In this document: one piece after another, positions 9,965-19,760 of the stretch
Layout: each line of letters begins with the position of its first letter
Position numbering within the stretch: the first letter of the stretch is position 1
Source: Vanrija pseudolonga
Taxonomy: Eukaryota; Basidiomycota; Tremellomycetes; Trichosporonales; Trichosporonaceae
Length of the DNA stretch: 64,000 nt
Assembly (NCBI RefSeq): GCF_020906515.1
Contig: NC_085851.1
Span: forward strand, 2,108,001 to 2,172,000
Direction: 5' to 3'
Translations under genes and position numbers: made by a program
The notes under the pieces: model-generated
The model's database searches: none
The model's input: the letters and a program-made list of their open reading frames with translations, nothing else
What the model was told of the DNA's origin: nothing

Positions 9965-10709
9965 CTAGAACATCGTATCCTCGTCTCGCAAGTACTCTCC
10001 GACGTCACTGTCTGGTCAGCTCTGATTGCAGCGCGCACACTCACGCCTGGTGGAAGACGACGATGCCTGCGGGGTCGAGGTCGCGCGTCTGGATGGTCGA
10101 GCGGGCCGTCACGCCAAAGCCGAGGGGCATGTCGGCCATGTTGAACACGACGACGCCCTGGTGCTCTGGCGTGTCCTCGGTGATGCGGCCCAGGTGCGCC
10201 TTGGCGACGTGGTTGCCGTACAGGAACGGCAGCTCGCCCGCCGGCTTGATCCACACCTTGTACTTTGCGTACTTTGCCAGCCAGTCGAGACACGTCACGC
10301 CGAGCTTGAACTTGCCCGACTTGGAGAAGCGGCCCAGGCAGGTGCCGAGCGAGATGAGGTTGGGGCGCGCTACTGACGTTGCGAGGTGGAGCATTGGCAG
10401 CGGGAGGTAGTAGACGCTGTGGGGGGTTAGTGGGTGCGGCGGTGGAGCAACAATGACCACCCACCGGTCCTTGTGCAGACGGAAGCAGTACTGGTCGTCC
10501 TCATCGCGGTCAACGAGGTGGACGAGGTTCTTGCCGATGTAGTTGGTGAGTTCTGGACATGTTAGCTGTGGCTCGAGGTGGAGGAGAGGTGGAGGGAGAC
10601 AGCGAGGGAGGTGGTCGAGCAGCACCAGCCGCACTGCCGCCAGCTACCCCGTCACCGCCGACTCACTCTCAAAGACCGCCTTGGTCTCGTCCTCGGTCAA
10701 TGGCCTCAT
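9965..10709 (-). CDS. NIP7: 60S ribosome biogenesis protein NIP7
   Basis: Nucleolar PUA-domain protein needed for 27S pre-rRNA processing and pre-60S assembly; yeast Nip7 binds Nop8 and Nop53. The start MRPLTEDETKAVFE is the conserved family N-terminus. Then follow LTNYIGKNLVHLVDR, YCFRLHKDRVYYL, ATSVARPNLISLGTCLGRF, SGKFKLGVTCLDWLAKYAKY and KVWIKPAGELPFLYGNHV. The PUA part continues AHLGRITEDTPEHQGVVVF and PLGFGVTARSTIQTRDLDP. The last exon, after an intron in HQA|DVGEYL, ends VGEYLRDEDTMF. About 180 aa, as expected. Confidence 0.95.
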
Positions 10710-11093
10710 GTTGTGTTGGCTGTTGTGGTGTGGTGGTTGTATCTGTTGCCTGTTGCTGCCTCGGCGAACATGACCAGGTCTGTCACAACTCTTGAAATCT
10801 CTGGCCGGCAAGCTTCACGTGCCTGGGATAAATAAACCATAAATGGGACAAAACAAATATTTCCACGTGGCGACGAGGACGCGCGAGCGAGCATCGGTGA
10901 CGAAGTGTGGATGTCATGACCACCACCACTGTGCGTTCAGTCAGGCATCATCACCCTCGTCCTCGTCCTCAACGTTAGCCATCGTCCACCTCCCTCTCCC
11001 ACTCTCAACAACCAGCGGCATACCTGCAGCGGGCAAGAGTACACGGAACAGACTAGGCTGCTCATCTCCTTTCTGCTCTAACCATCGCCCAAC
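10710..11093. other. Divergent promoter region NIP7 / PSMA1
   Basis: A 384-nt region between two divergent start codons, so it should hold both promoters. It contains an E-box CACGTG at about 10863. No RNA gene was found. Confidence 0.45.
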
Positions 11094-12231
11094 ATGGTCA
11101 GTACTGCCCCTCCCAGCGCGCTCCTTGAACCCACTGACGCGGCTACAGTTCCGCAACTCTTACGACTCGGACAACACCACCTTTGTGAGTGCTGCCGCAT
11201 GCGTGAAGAAACAGCACATGCTCACACACCCAGTCGCCTCAGGGCAAGCTCCATCAGGTCGAGTACGCCCTCGAGGCCGTCAAGCAGGGCTCGGCAGCCA
11301 TCGGCCTGCGCTCCAAGACGCACGCCGTGCTGCTCACCCTCAAGCGTTCCACTGGCGAGCTTGCCACGTACCAGAAGAAGCTCATCCGCGTTGACGACCA
11401 CGTCGGTATTGCCATTGCCGGCCTCACCAGCGATGCGCGTGTTCTGAGGTAAGCTGCCGTCTACTTGTACGACAACACCAGCTTACGCCTCCAGCAACTC
11501 GATGCGCCGCGAGGCCATGCAGAGCCGTATCCTGTACGGCCGTCCCATCCCCGTCGCCCGTCTCGTGCAGACCATCGCCGACAAGGCGCAGAACAACACG
11601 CAGGTGTACGGACGGCGACCATATGGTGTCGGCTTCCTCGTCATCGGCAGCGACGTGAGTTAGCTGGCGACCGCAGAGGACCGCAGCTGACACACTACAG
11701 GAGACTGGCCCCCACCTCTTCGAGTTCTCCCCCGCAGGCACCGCTTTCGAGTACTACGCCCACTCGATCGGCGCACGCAGCCAGAGCGCCAAGACGTACC
11801 TCGAGAAGAACTTTGACAAGTTTGAGAACGGTGCGTAGCTGCCCCTCCCGGTGGATTGCCAGCTAACATCCCCAGCCGACCTCCCTACACTGATCAACCA
11901 CGGTCTCTCTGCGCTCGCCGACACGCTGCAGCAGGACAAGCACCTGACGGCGCTCAACACTGCCATCTCGATCATTGGTCCCGCGTCCGAGGAGATTGAG
12001 AACGTTACTGGTGTTGGCTCGTCGGGCGCCACGCGCCACGGCTACTTCCGCGTTAGGGAGAACGACGAGGTTGACCTCCTGCTCCGCGCCTGGCGCAGGA
12101 GCCGCGGCGAGCCCGAGGACGGCCCAGCAGAGGAGACGGCCGCGCCTGAGGGCGCCGCTGCCGCCGAGGGTGCGGCTGCGCCTGCTGCCGCTGAGCCTGC
12201 CGCTGCGGGAGAGGACGTCGAGATGCAGTAG
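11094..12231 (+). CDS. PRE5: 20S proteasome subunit alpha, PSMA1/Pre5 type
   Basis: One of the seven alpha-ring subunits of the 20S proteasome. Six exons (11094-11096, 11149-11184, 11234-11448, 11495-11654, 11701-11830, 11876-12231) sum to 900 nt, 299 aa. The mature start is [19 protein letters not shown], followed by [19 protein letters not shown], the alpha-subunit signature. [19 protein letters not shown] and [20 protein letters not shown] identify the alpha-6/PSMA1 class. The tail (from about residue 248) is Glu/Ala-rich, as in PSMA1. Exon 1 is just the ATG, followed by GTCAGT, and exon 2 is only 36 nt. The short exons leave the family match intact, so the junctions are well supported. 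Confidence 0.95.
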
Positions 12232-12832
12232 AGAAGTATAGGCATGTATAGCATGGGTAGTAGAGGGGGGTGCGCTGCGTCCTTGCAAAGGTGTGGGCCA
12301 GTCGATAAGCGGTTTCGTGGGTCGAGGCGGGCACTCGTCCGCCTGATGTGGCTCGCGTTCTCTGGCTGCACCAACAGTGAGAAGTGACTACTGGGATGAA
12401 CAACAGCTGCATGCTCTGGAACTGCCTCCTTTGAGGAGACGAGAAGCTGATCAGTTGAGGTATCTGGAGCAGGACGTGCACGTGGATGCCATGTTGACAC
12501 GCGACGAGGTCAAGCACCCTCGGCGGTCCGAAGCGGGCGAGTCAGCCGCCTTGGCGATACGGTCAACAACATCGGCGATGCGCTGTATGCCTGACTATCA
12601 CCCCGCACACCCGCACAGAGTGCATGCATGCACGCATGCACGCGGCGCTTGGAAATTGGAAGTAGTGGAAATGCCAGACCGGATTGCGGGTTGCGTCGAT
12701 GTTGGCGATAGTGGGGTCGCGGCACGCGCCCCACTGGCTGGTCGTCGGCTCGTAACGATAAAGCCTGGCAGTCTGTCGGTCGGTTGTCGAGTCGGCGTCG
12801 ACCGGCCAACCACACCGCCGCACACTACATAA
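12232..12832. other. Intergenic region with RidA promoter
   Basis: About 600 nt between the PRE5 stop and the RidA start. Open frames here are short and overlapping on both strands. A small CATGCATG/GCATGCACGCATGC palindromic patch lies near 12,622-12,640. No gene is supported. Confidence 0.4.
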
Positions 12833-13527
12833 ATGCTCCTGTCCGTCACCGCCCGTCCGCTCACGCTCACATCCACCCTCGTCCGCCGCTCGCTGCACAC
12901 CTCGCTCAAAATGGCCACTCCTTACACCGTCGTCAGCACCGACAGTGCGTGTTGTGTGCTGCGTTTGGCGGAAAGTGACTGACAAGAGCAGAGGCGCCTG
13001 CCGCCATCGGCCCCTACGTCCAGGTGAGTTGCTGCTGGAGTGATGAAGGAAGGCCGTGAGCTAACTCGCCCAGGCCGTCAAGCACAACGGCGTACGTTGC
13101 CTAGGTACCTTGCGGCACCACTGACCTCCAGATCATCTACGCCTCGGGCGCCATCCCCCTCGACCCCGTGTCCATGACCGTCGTCCCCGGCGGTGTCAAG
13201 GAGCAGACTGTGAGTGTGGTGGGCGGGGGTGCCGGCCACCGCGCCGCGGCGCCTACCTCGAGCCCATTCACAAGCTCCCGCTAACCCCCCACCCAGGCCC
13301 AGGTCCTCAAGAACGTCACTGCCGTCCTCGCCGCCTCGGGCTCGTCGAAGAAGTCGGTCCTCAAGACGACCTGCTTCCTCAAGGACATGAACGACTTTGC
13401 CGACTTCAACACGCTCTACGCCGAGTTCTTTGGCGAGACCAAGCCTGCGCGCTCGTGCGTCGAGGTCGCCCGTCTCCCCAAGGACGTGCTCGTCGAGGTC
13501 GAGTTTGTCGCCGTCGAGGAGAAGTAA
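12833..13527 (+). CDS. MMF1: RidA/YjgF family imine deaminase (Mmf1/Hmf1 type)
   Basis: RidA proteins hydrolyse reactive enamine/imine intermediates, such as 2-aminoacrylate, made by PLP enzymes. Five exons (12833-12944, 12992-13023, 13074-13091, 13132-13209, 13297-13527) sum to 471 nt, 156 aa. The first 27 residues ([20 protein letters not shown]...) are rich in Arg, Ser and Leu, typical of a mitochondrial presequence. A second in-frame ATG at 12911 has an AAAATGG context and gives a protein starting [10 protein letters not shown], the usual cytosolic length. The core has [44 protein letters not shown] and [20 protein letters not shown], with the conserved Arg of [10 protein letters not shown]. 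One exon is only 18 nt. Dual targeting from two starts is inferred. Confidence 0.9.
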
Positions 13528-14219
13528 GGCGCCAGCCGCAAACGAGCCAGAGCCAGCCGCAGGCTGGCGAGGGCAGAGTCGGGGTGCTGCGAGGCAGTAC
13601 CAGAGTTAAAAGGCTGCCCTGGTGGGCGATGCATCGTCGTGAGGTAGCGGCGCTGGGTTAGCTGGCGTACGAGTGCAGAGAGGTGCTGCCTGGCCAGTGA
13701 CTGGTCCATCCATATCTGATATCGACCTGGCGTGCCCCTCCCCCCACCCATAGCCTTTCACCCCCACTCACTGCCGTTCAAACCGCCGCAGTGCGTCAGC
13801 GCGAGCCGAGCCGGCGGGCCCAGCCGTGACGTCGTGCACAGCCCACGCTCGCTCAGCGTCGCTGCATCGCCGTGGCCGTGCTCATGCACCTCGCCTCGCC
13901 TCCACCGCGGCCACCGAGTCGAGGCCGACGCCCATCCCATTCATTGCCCAGCCAGCAGCGCATAGCCGCCGGCGTCACCGTCACACTGTAGAATGTCCCA
14001 GAATGATTTACGTAACCCTTCGGCCTTGCTCGGTTGGTGGAGGTGGCCCCTGCCGGCTGACGACTCGCGGCGGCCACTCGGCAACGGCCGGTTTGAAGGG
14101 CAGATCGGGTCAAAAGGGTGCAGGATATTTCATGACAGCAAAGGGGCAAAGAGCGACGACACATCCATCTCATCTCTTGCCACCTAACTCACATCACAAC
14201 AACCCCCACATCTAGCACA
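13528..14219. other. Intergenic region RidA - MIX17
   Basis: About 690 nt between two plus-strand genes. Only short overlapping frames without recognisable domains. I see no tRNA or repeat. Confidence 0.4.
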
Positions 14220-14787
14220 ATGCCTCGCTCTGTACGTCGCCTGCCACGCCGACGAGTCAACCCCACAAGCTAACACCCGCCGCAGTCTGGCCGCTCCTCC
14301 GCCCGCCCCTCGGCGCGCCCCGCCCCCGCCGCCGCCCCCAGCGGCTCGCGCCAGGCCTCGACCGCCGCGTACCCCGCCCAGCACCAGGCTCCCCCCGCCG
14401 CCGCGTACCCCGCCCAGCAGAAGCAGCCCGGCCTCATGGCCCAGGCCGCGTCGACCATGGGCGGCGCCGTCGCCGGCTCGGTCATCGGCCACGGCATCAG
14501 CAACATGCTCTTCGGCTCGTCGCGGCCCGCCGAGCAGGCTCCCCCTCCCGCCGAGTACGCCCAGCAGCAGCAGCAGCAGCAGCAGGCTGCCGGCGCTTCG
14601 TGCGACATCCAGGCCAAGGGTGAGTGGCGAGGGCTGGGGCTTTAGCCTCAGATGAAGTTGAGATCAAGCCGCTAACACCCCCGCAGACTTCACCAAGTGC
14701 CTTGAGGCCACCAACGGCGACATGAACTCGTGCTCGTACTACCTCGAGGCCCTCAAGGCCTGCCAGGCCGCCGCTCGCCCCTACTAG
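14220..14787 (+). CDS. MIX17: Twin CX9C protein MIX17 / CHCHD2-CHCHD10 family
   Basis: Small protein of the mitochondrial intermembrane space imported through Mia40; human relatives CHCHD2 and CHCHD10 act in cristae and respiratory-chain maintenance. Three exons (14220-14231, 14286-14619, 14687-14787) sum to 447 nt, 148 aa. The N-terminus MPRSSGRSSARPSARPAPAA is the family's Arg/Ser/Pro start. The middle AASTMGGAVAGSVIGHGISN is the conserved glycine-rich hydrophobic helix. The C-terminal CHCH domain has CDIQAKDFTKC and CSYYLEALKAC, each an exact C-x9-C. A run of eight Gln precedes it. Exon 1 codes for only four residues. Confidence 0.93.
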
Positions 14788-15174
14788 ACGCTAATGCCGC
14801 GGAGAGGGGAGTTGCAAAATGTGTTCATTCATAGTCATTGCCGAGATGTCAGCAGTATCGCATCGAGATGGTATGAGGGCGTCACGTTTGTGGGGTGGGG
14901 ACACGTGTATGCGGGCGGCGAGTGCAGTAGCTACAGTTCACGATGGTGCGCCGCACCCCACTGCACTACCTATGCTCTTGTCAGAATCACAACGCAGAAG
15001 AACATTGCACAGCCAGATCAGCACTGACACCGCGCCGACACCGCGGACCGGATCAACAAAGGCACATCCCGAGACGCTTACTCCATCACCGAGCCTCTCA
15101 CCGCCACCCCTCCACAGCCCTCCCCACCCCACCAATGAGCGGTATGCATGCAATGACCCCCTATGCCCCTCCCC
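14788..15174. other. Convergent spacer MIX17 / COQ3
   Basis: A 387-nt gap between convergent stops, C-rich towards its right end. No gene or structured RNA is visible. Confidence 0.4.
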
Positions 15175-16251
15175 CTATGCCTTCTTCTTCGCATGGTACA
15201 TGTAGTTGACAATCTCGCCGAGCCCCTTCTGCCACGTGCCCTCGGCGCCGGGCCAGAGACGCCAGCGCGCGCCGAGCGGGTCGTAGATGATGCCCTGCGT
15301 CTCGCCGACCTCGCCCTCGCGGATGTCGGCCGCGCCAGAGATGGGCTCCCACACAGCGTGCCCGCCCATGTCGGCGTACACGAAGCGGCGCAGCTCCTCG
15401 GGTCGCACAAACTTGCGGTACGTGTGCGTGCCGGGCGTGACGAAGCGCAGCAGGTCCTCGGCGAGCGTGATCGTGAGCAGCTGGCTCAGGGGCGTGCGCG
15501 AGATGGTCGACATGACGAGGTCGCCGCCGGGGCGCACCATGTCCCCGAGACACTTGAGGAACTCGCCCGGCTGGTCGACGTGCTCGAGCACCTCCATGCT
15601 GCACACGAGGTCAAACGTCTCGCCCGCGGCGCGCAGCGCCTCGGCCGACGTGTGCCGGTACTCGAGCCGTCCTGGGACGTTGGCCGGTGCCGAGCCGTCC
15701 TCGCCAACATATGGGAGGAGCGGGTCAGCCGAGGCGTGTGTCCGCGCAATCGCAATGTTGTCGCCCGAGGCGTCGATGGCCACGACGTCGCCGCCGAGGC
15801 GCGCAAGGGTCTGGGGCGTGAGCTGGCGTGTCGCTGGACCACGAGATTAGCTCGTACACACCTCAGCAAGCAGCCCACCGCCGCACCCCACATCCAGACA
15901 CCGCTTGCCCTCGAGCCAGCGTCCGGCGCCGCGAGCCTCCGCGCGCGCGCGGTCGCCGTGCCGTCCTTCAAACGTCCACTCGGGCTCGGTGCGCGGGTCG
16001 AGGGCAACCTTCTGGCGGATGTACTCGACACGCTCGGGGTTCATGCGGTGCAGGAGCGCAAACTCGCCTGCCTCGTCCCACCAGTGCTGCGACAGCCGGG
16101 AGAAGTGCGAGATCTCGTCCTGGTTGATCGTGTTGAGCTGGCGCACGGCGGCGGGGACAGCGGCACGCGCGCGCGCAACTCGTGGCCGCGCGGTCGTGAG
16201 GATCCTCGACGTCGCCCTTGTGGCCGCTGTGGCTCCTCTTATTGTCGCCAT
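15175..16251 (-). CDS. COQ3: Ubiquinone biosynthesis O-methyltransferase COQ3, mitochondrial
   Basis: SAM-dependent enzyme of the matrix CoQ synthome that does both O-methylations in ubiquinone synthesis. Two exons (16251-15862, 15810-15175) sum to 1,026 nt, 341 aa. The start [18 protein letters not shown] is a classic Arg/Ala/Ser/Thr presequence; an ATG at 16317 is in frame but less like one. Then come [20 protein letters not shown] and the Coq3 signature [16 protein letters not shown]. The SAM motif I is [13 protein letters not shown], motif II VVAIDAS, motif [22 protein letters not shown] and [17 protein letters not shown]. The C-terminus [11 protein letters not shown] is normal. The gene is divergent from the NASP-like gene and shares its 220-nt promoter. 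Confidence 0.94.
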
Positions 16252-16344
16252 TGTGTGTGTGAGGTGCTTGTTGTTGTTGCCCCTTTGCAGCTCGGAAATG
16301 TCAGGCAACGTAGCCACCCGTCGTCATGAAATCGTGTGGTGGTG

Positions 16345-16361
16345 GGCGGGATCAAAATTCC
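16345..16361 (+). promoter_or_regulatory. Shared promoter motif GGCGGGATCAAAATTCC (copy 1)
   Basis: This 17-mer lies 94 nt upstream of the COQ3 start and 112 nt upstream of the NASP start, inside their common promoter. The identical 17-mer occurs at 26611-26627 upstream of AFG3. Close variants sit upstream of the Zn2Cys6 gene and MPP10. Function as a binding site is inferred. Confidence 0.5.
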
Positions 16362-16472
16362 ACCCAAGCAATGTTGCCCAGTCGCGCGCCGGACGCGTCG
16401 CGCCGCGCCAAACGCCTGTTGACTTTGACTGGTGCTCGGCGCACTCTCAACTCCACTCACACCGCATCAACA

Positions 16473-17776
16473 ATGTAAGTCGCCACCCAACCCCCATCCA
16501 GCCTTTGCTCACACATCCAGGTCATCCAACGGCAAGTCCCCAGCCCCAGCAGAGGCCTCGACCAGCAGCCCCAAGCCCGACGACCTCAAGGCACAGGTGG
16601 CAAAGCTCGTCGCCGAGGGCAAGAAGGCGATCGCGCTCAAGCAGTGGGAAGAAGGCGTGGCCAAGTATGCCGACGCGCTCGACATTCAGTAGGTGTGGCT
16701 GGGTTGGCTGCGCTGACCACCACAGGCGCCAGCTGGTTGGCGACTTTGACCCCGCGATGGCGCCCCTCCTCCTCTCGTACGGACGCGCGCTGTACGAGCT
16801 CGCCCTGTCCCAGCAGGGCGTGATGGGCAAGGAGGAGGTGGCCAAGGGCACAGATCCTGCGGCGCAGAGCGAGCAGCCCGCGGCTGGGCCCTCGTCGGGC
16901 AACTTTGTGTTCGAGGGCGACAGCCCCGATGATGACGAGGAGGAGGAGGAGGGCGACGCGGCCGATGGCGAGGACGAGGCGCCAGCCGCGGGTGGCGACG
17001 GCGAGGGCGAGGACGGCGACCTCGAGGACGACTTCAACGCCGCGTGGGAGGTCCTCGACGTAGCGCGCACCATCTACACGCGTGCCGTTGAGGCCTTGCC
17101 AGCCGACCAGGGCAAGGACGACCGCCTGCTACTCTCCGAGTGCTACCTCACTCTGGGCGACATTAGCTTGGAGACGGGTTCGTGCAGCTACCCTTCGTGT
17201 GGAACTTGAAGCTGACACGCCGCAGAAAACTTCCCCCAGGCAGTGCAGGACTACACCGAGGCCGTCAAGATCAAGTCTGCCCTGCTGCCTGCGTCGTCGC
17301 GCGCCCTCGCAAGCGCGCACTACCAGCTCGGCACGGTGCTGGAGTTCACGCCTGCCGGCCGCTCCGAGGCCCTCAAGCACGTGCAGCTTGCGCTCGACGG
17401 GTTCAAGCAGCGCGAGACCGAGCTCAAGTCCGGCGAGACCAAGTCCGAGGACATTGCGCGCCTGAACGCCAAGGAGCGTGACGCCGAGGCCAAGGACGTT
17501 GCGGCCCTGATTGGCGACCTCGAGGTCAAGATTGACGAGCTCAAGGCCGCGCCCCCAGCCGCCGACTTTGTGGCCGAGAGCATCAACCACCTGCTGGGTG
17601 GCGTGTCGTCGAGCGCTGCGCCCGTTGCCGACTCAGGGCCCGTCAACGACCTCACAAGCATGGTGCGCAAGAAGGCGCCGAAGAAGGCCGCGCCGGCGCC
17701 AGCGCCCGCAAATGGCGATAAGCGCAAGGCGGATGAGCAGCCCGGCAGCGCAGAGAAGAAGGCACGGGCCGAGTAA
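16473..17776 (+). CDS. NASP/Sim3/Hif1-type histone chaperone (SHNi-TPR)
   Basis: Histone H3-H4 (or CENP-A) chaperone of the SHNi-TPR family. Four exons (16473-16474, 16521-16688, 16726-17177, 17226-17776) sum to 1,173 nt, 390 aa. The first exon gives only AT; the G comes from exon 2 after a GTAAGT...CCAG intron, so the start codon itself is split, giving MSSNGKSPAP. TPR helices begin with VAEGKKAIALKQWEEGVAKY, as in NASP. The long acidic insertion (DDEEEEEGDAADGEDE) interrupts the TPR in the place expected for NASP and binds histones in relatives. Later TPRs are LLLSECYLTLGDISLET, ENFPQAVQDYTEAVKIK and ASAHYQLGTVLEF. The tail is a basic nuclear signal (NGDKRKADEQPGSAEKKA). Whether it serves canonical H3 or CENP-A cannot be told. 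Confidence 0.9.
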
Positions 17777-17986
17777 GGCTGGGCCGCTGAGCCGCTGAGA
17801 CGTCACCTGTGATCCCTAGCTTTTGTGTCTCATGTATACTGTGTCATTCGTGAGCGCGTGCGGCTGGACAGAAGGTAGCAGGGGCGGGAGGAGGGATAGG
17901 GGGCCAGCAGAGGCACACAACGGTGCGAGCTCCTCGCCTCCTCGCACCGTGGCGCTCATCAGCCGACCAACAACGCCAGGAACATC
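17777..17986. other. Spacer between NASP gene and tRNA-Ile
   Basis: A GC-rich spacer. An imperfect inverted repeat, GTGCGAGCTCCTCG then CGAGGAGGCGAGGAGC-like on the other strand, lies near 17,922-17,950 and could form a hairpin. No gene. Confidence 0.3.
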
Positions 17987-18077
17987 GGCCGCTTAGCTCA
18001 GCTGGTTAGAGCATTGTACTAATAACCTGGTGTTATCAGTAATGCAAAGGTCGGCAGTTCGATCCTGTCAGTGGTCA
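17987..18077 (+). tRNA. tRNA-Ile (anticodon AAT) with a 17-nt intron, copy 1
   Basis: Acceptor arm GGCCGCT pairs with AGTGGTC, followed by discriminator A at 18077. The D arm is AGCTCAGCTGGTTAGAGC. Anticodon stem TTGTA pairs with TGCAA and the anticodon is AAT. The T arm is GGCAG-TTCGATC-CTGTC. After the base next to the anticodon comes a 17-nt intron, ACCTGGTGTTATCAGTA, whose GTTAT can pair with the anticodon-loop ATAAC. The mature sequence is identical to copy 2 at 23378-23469. Confidence 0.92.
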
Positions 18078-18649
18078 TACATCTTTTGCTACGCGTATGC
18101 ACGAGGACATGGGATGGGGGGAAGAGGTTGGCGAGGAGGAGGGTGGGAGGAGGACGACGAGGTGCCACCAATGGCGATCCGAGGCCCAGTTGCTGATCGT
18201 CGCGGCTCCCGATTCTCGCTTTGTTCTTAGATCCGCGCTGTGATGTTACGCCCCCTTGTGGACGCCAGCGTCCGCAGGACCGCATGGAAGCCGCGCGCTA
18301 CAGGGAACATGGACGTCCATGATTATGGCGACACGACCGCCTTGGCACGACCAAACCACAAAGCCTTGCTGTGCCTCCCGCGTCATCGTATACACTCCTC
18401 GTACACGGGCAGTACATTTCTACGCCAGCTCTGATGTCATGATCACCGCCTTTGACGATACACCGCCGCCTCGTCTCCTGCCTCTCACCAAGGATGGTCC
18501 GTGCCACCTTTCGCTTCCCGACCGTGGACTTGGAGGATACTAATACCAACCACAAAAAGTACTGGTTAGCCTTATTAGCTCTCACTCTATACTCACTTTT
18601 TGGATACTTGTTAGAAGTTCTTGCTTTGTATTGATCGGACTCGTATAGG

Positions 18650-18755
18650 CCTCGTATTATGTTTGACCTCGTATTAGACCTCGTATTGTATGGCATCGTT
18701 TTTTATTTGACCTCGTATTTTATGTTGGCATCGTATTTTATGTTGGCATCGTATT
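18650..18755. repeat. AT-rich direct repeats, about 18-20 nt units
   Basis: The elements CCTCGTATT and GGCATCGTATTTTATGTT recur. GACCTCGTATT appears three times and TTTATGTTGGCATCGTATT twice in tandem (about 18718-18755). They abut the larger repeat on the right. Confidence 0.6.
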
Positions 18756-18930
18756 ATATTCGCCTCCTATTAGGGTTTCTTGAGGGCCGTCATAGCCAAC
18801 CCCTAATGGTACTCGTGATCGTAATCGTAATGGTCCTCGTATTATATCGCCTCCTATTAGGATTGCTTGAGGGCTATTATAGCCAACCCCTAATGGTACT
18901 CGAATAGAACTCGTAATCGTAATCATAATC
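18751..18930. repeat. Two imperfect tandem copies of an 88-nt AT-rich unit
   Basis: Copy 1 (about 18751-18838) and copy 2 (about 18839-18930) share GTATTATAT(T)CGCCTCCTATTAGG, then CTTGAGGGC, then TAGCCAACCCCTAATGGTAC, then runs of CGTAATCGTAAT. They differ by a few substitutions and small indels. TTAGGG/TTAGGGG-like strings occur but are not tandem, so this is not a telomere tract. Confidence 0.7.
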
Positions 18931-18989
18931 GCCCATATATAGGGAACCCCCTTCGATTAGGGTGGTGGTATTCGAACTCGAAAGTCGGC

Positions 18990-19110
18990 TGCCCGCCAGA
19001 TCGTCTCGGATTCGAACGCCATTGTGATTACGTCAGCACCCGTAATTCACTAAGTGGGATTCCTTACCACTCAACCAGAGCATCATGCTCATACCCATAT
19101 AGGTGCCAAA
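18990..19110 (-). other. tRNA-like sequence with A and B boxes (degenerate tRNA or tRNA-derived SINE head)
   Basis: On the minus strand TGGTTGAGTGGTAAGG (19077-19062) matches a pol III A box of tRNA-Ser/Leu type, and GTTCGAATCC (19018-19009) matches a B box, at a spacing suited to a long-variable-arm tRNA. I could not fold a proper acceptor or anticodon stem. It is best read as a decayed tRNA or a tRNA-derived element whose AT-rich repeated tail runs leftward to about 18,650. Confidence 0.4.
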
Positions 19111-19760
19111 AATGGCCTCCGGGTCGTACTTAAGCAGGTGGATGCATGCCGCCACCGGAACGGTCTCTCGTCCACCATATCCCTCAACAATCATGCATGG
19201 ACACAGATGGGGCACATTCCCATGCACTCCACATGATTGGGACTGCTATTGCTTTGTTAGGTGCATACATGGATCGCGTAGTTAGGCTGCAGCGCCCTAC
19301 AACAGTAGGAGCGCGCCCCGGCTCCAGTCAGAGACGTGGGCTCACCGCTTCCGCCGCTGCAAAGGCCAGTGGCTTCCGCCCTCGAGTCCTCGAGAAGGCA
19401 CGAGGAAGACATGGTGCAACGAATCAATATTCGGCACGCGAGAGAGATGCAACGAGCGTGGCTTGGCTACGGGTGGCAGTGGACATCAGAGGCGTTGAGA
19501 ATGAGTCGGGGAGAGTGATATGATCTGCTGTCGTCAGGCTGGCGACATGCAGACCGGGATCCCCGGTCGCGAAGTCCTGGCATCTCAGTCGTGTACTCCC
19601 CGAACTCGCCAGGAGCTAAGGGCTACCCGGGGTGAAGCAGACAGCCGAGTGGCTCGAGGATCAGGATCGCCATAATTTCATCTACGTCCACAACCACCGC
19701 CTGCCAGCGTGTCATATGAAGAGTGCATGCTATGATATGTGTGAGACGATTTCCGATATA

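Larger units (their letters stand above)
18078..19760. other. Gene-poor, partly AT-rich intergenic region
   Basis: About 1.7 kb without a supportable gene between tRNA-Ile copy 1 and the small membrane protein gene. The middle (about 18,440-18,960) is AT-rich and repetitive, in sharp contrast to the rest of the window. A tRNA-like segment with A and B boxes follows at about 18,990-19,110. Short frames around 19,033-19,523 show no known domain. Confidence 0.5.

Noticed and set aside
15163-17209. Long plus-strand frames across the COQ3 gene, one appearing to run on into the NASP gene
   Set aside because: The left part is antisense to COQ3 and the right part is a read-through of NASP exons and introns. 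The spliced reading gives known families.
18751-18930. Telomere repeats
   Set aside because: TTAGGG-like strings occur only once or twice per 88-nt unit and are not in tandem.
18990-19110. A functional tRNA-Ser or tRNA-Leu
   Set aside because: A and B boxes are good, but the acceptor ends do not pair and no anticodon stem with a U33 loop can be drawn.
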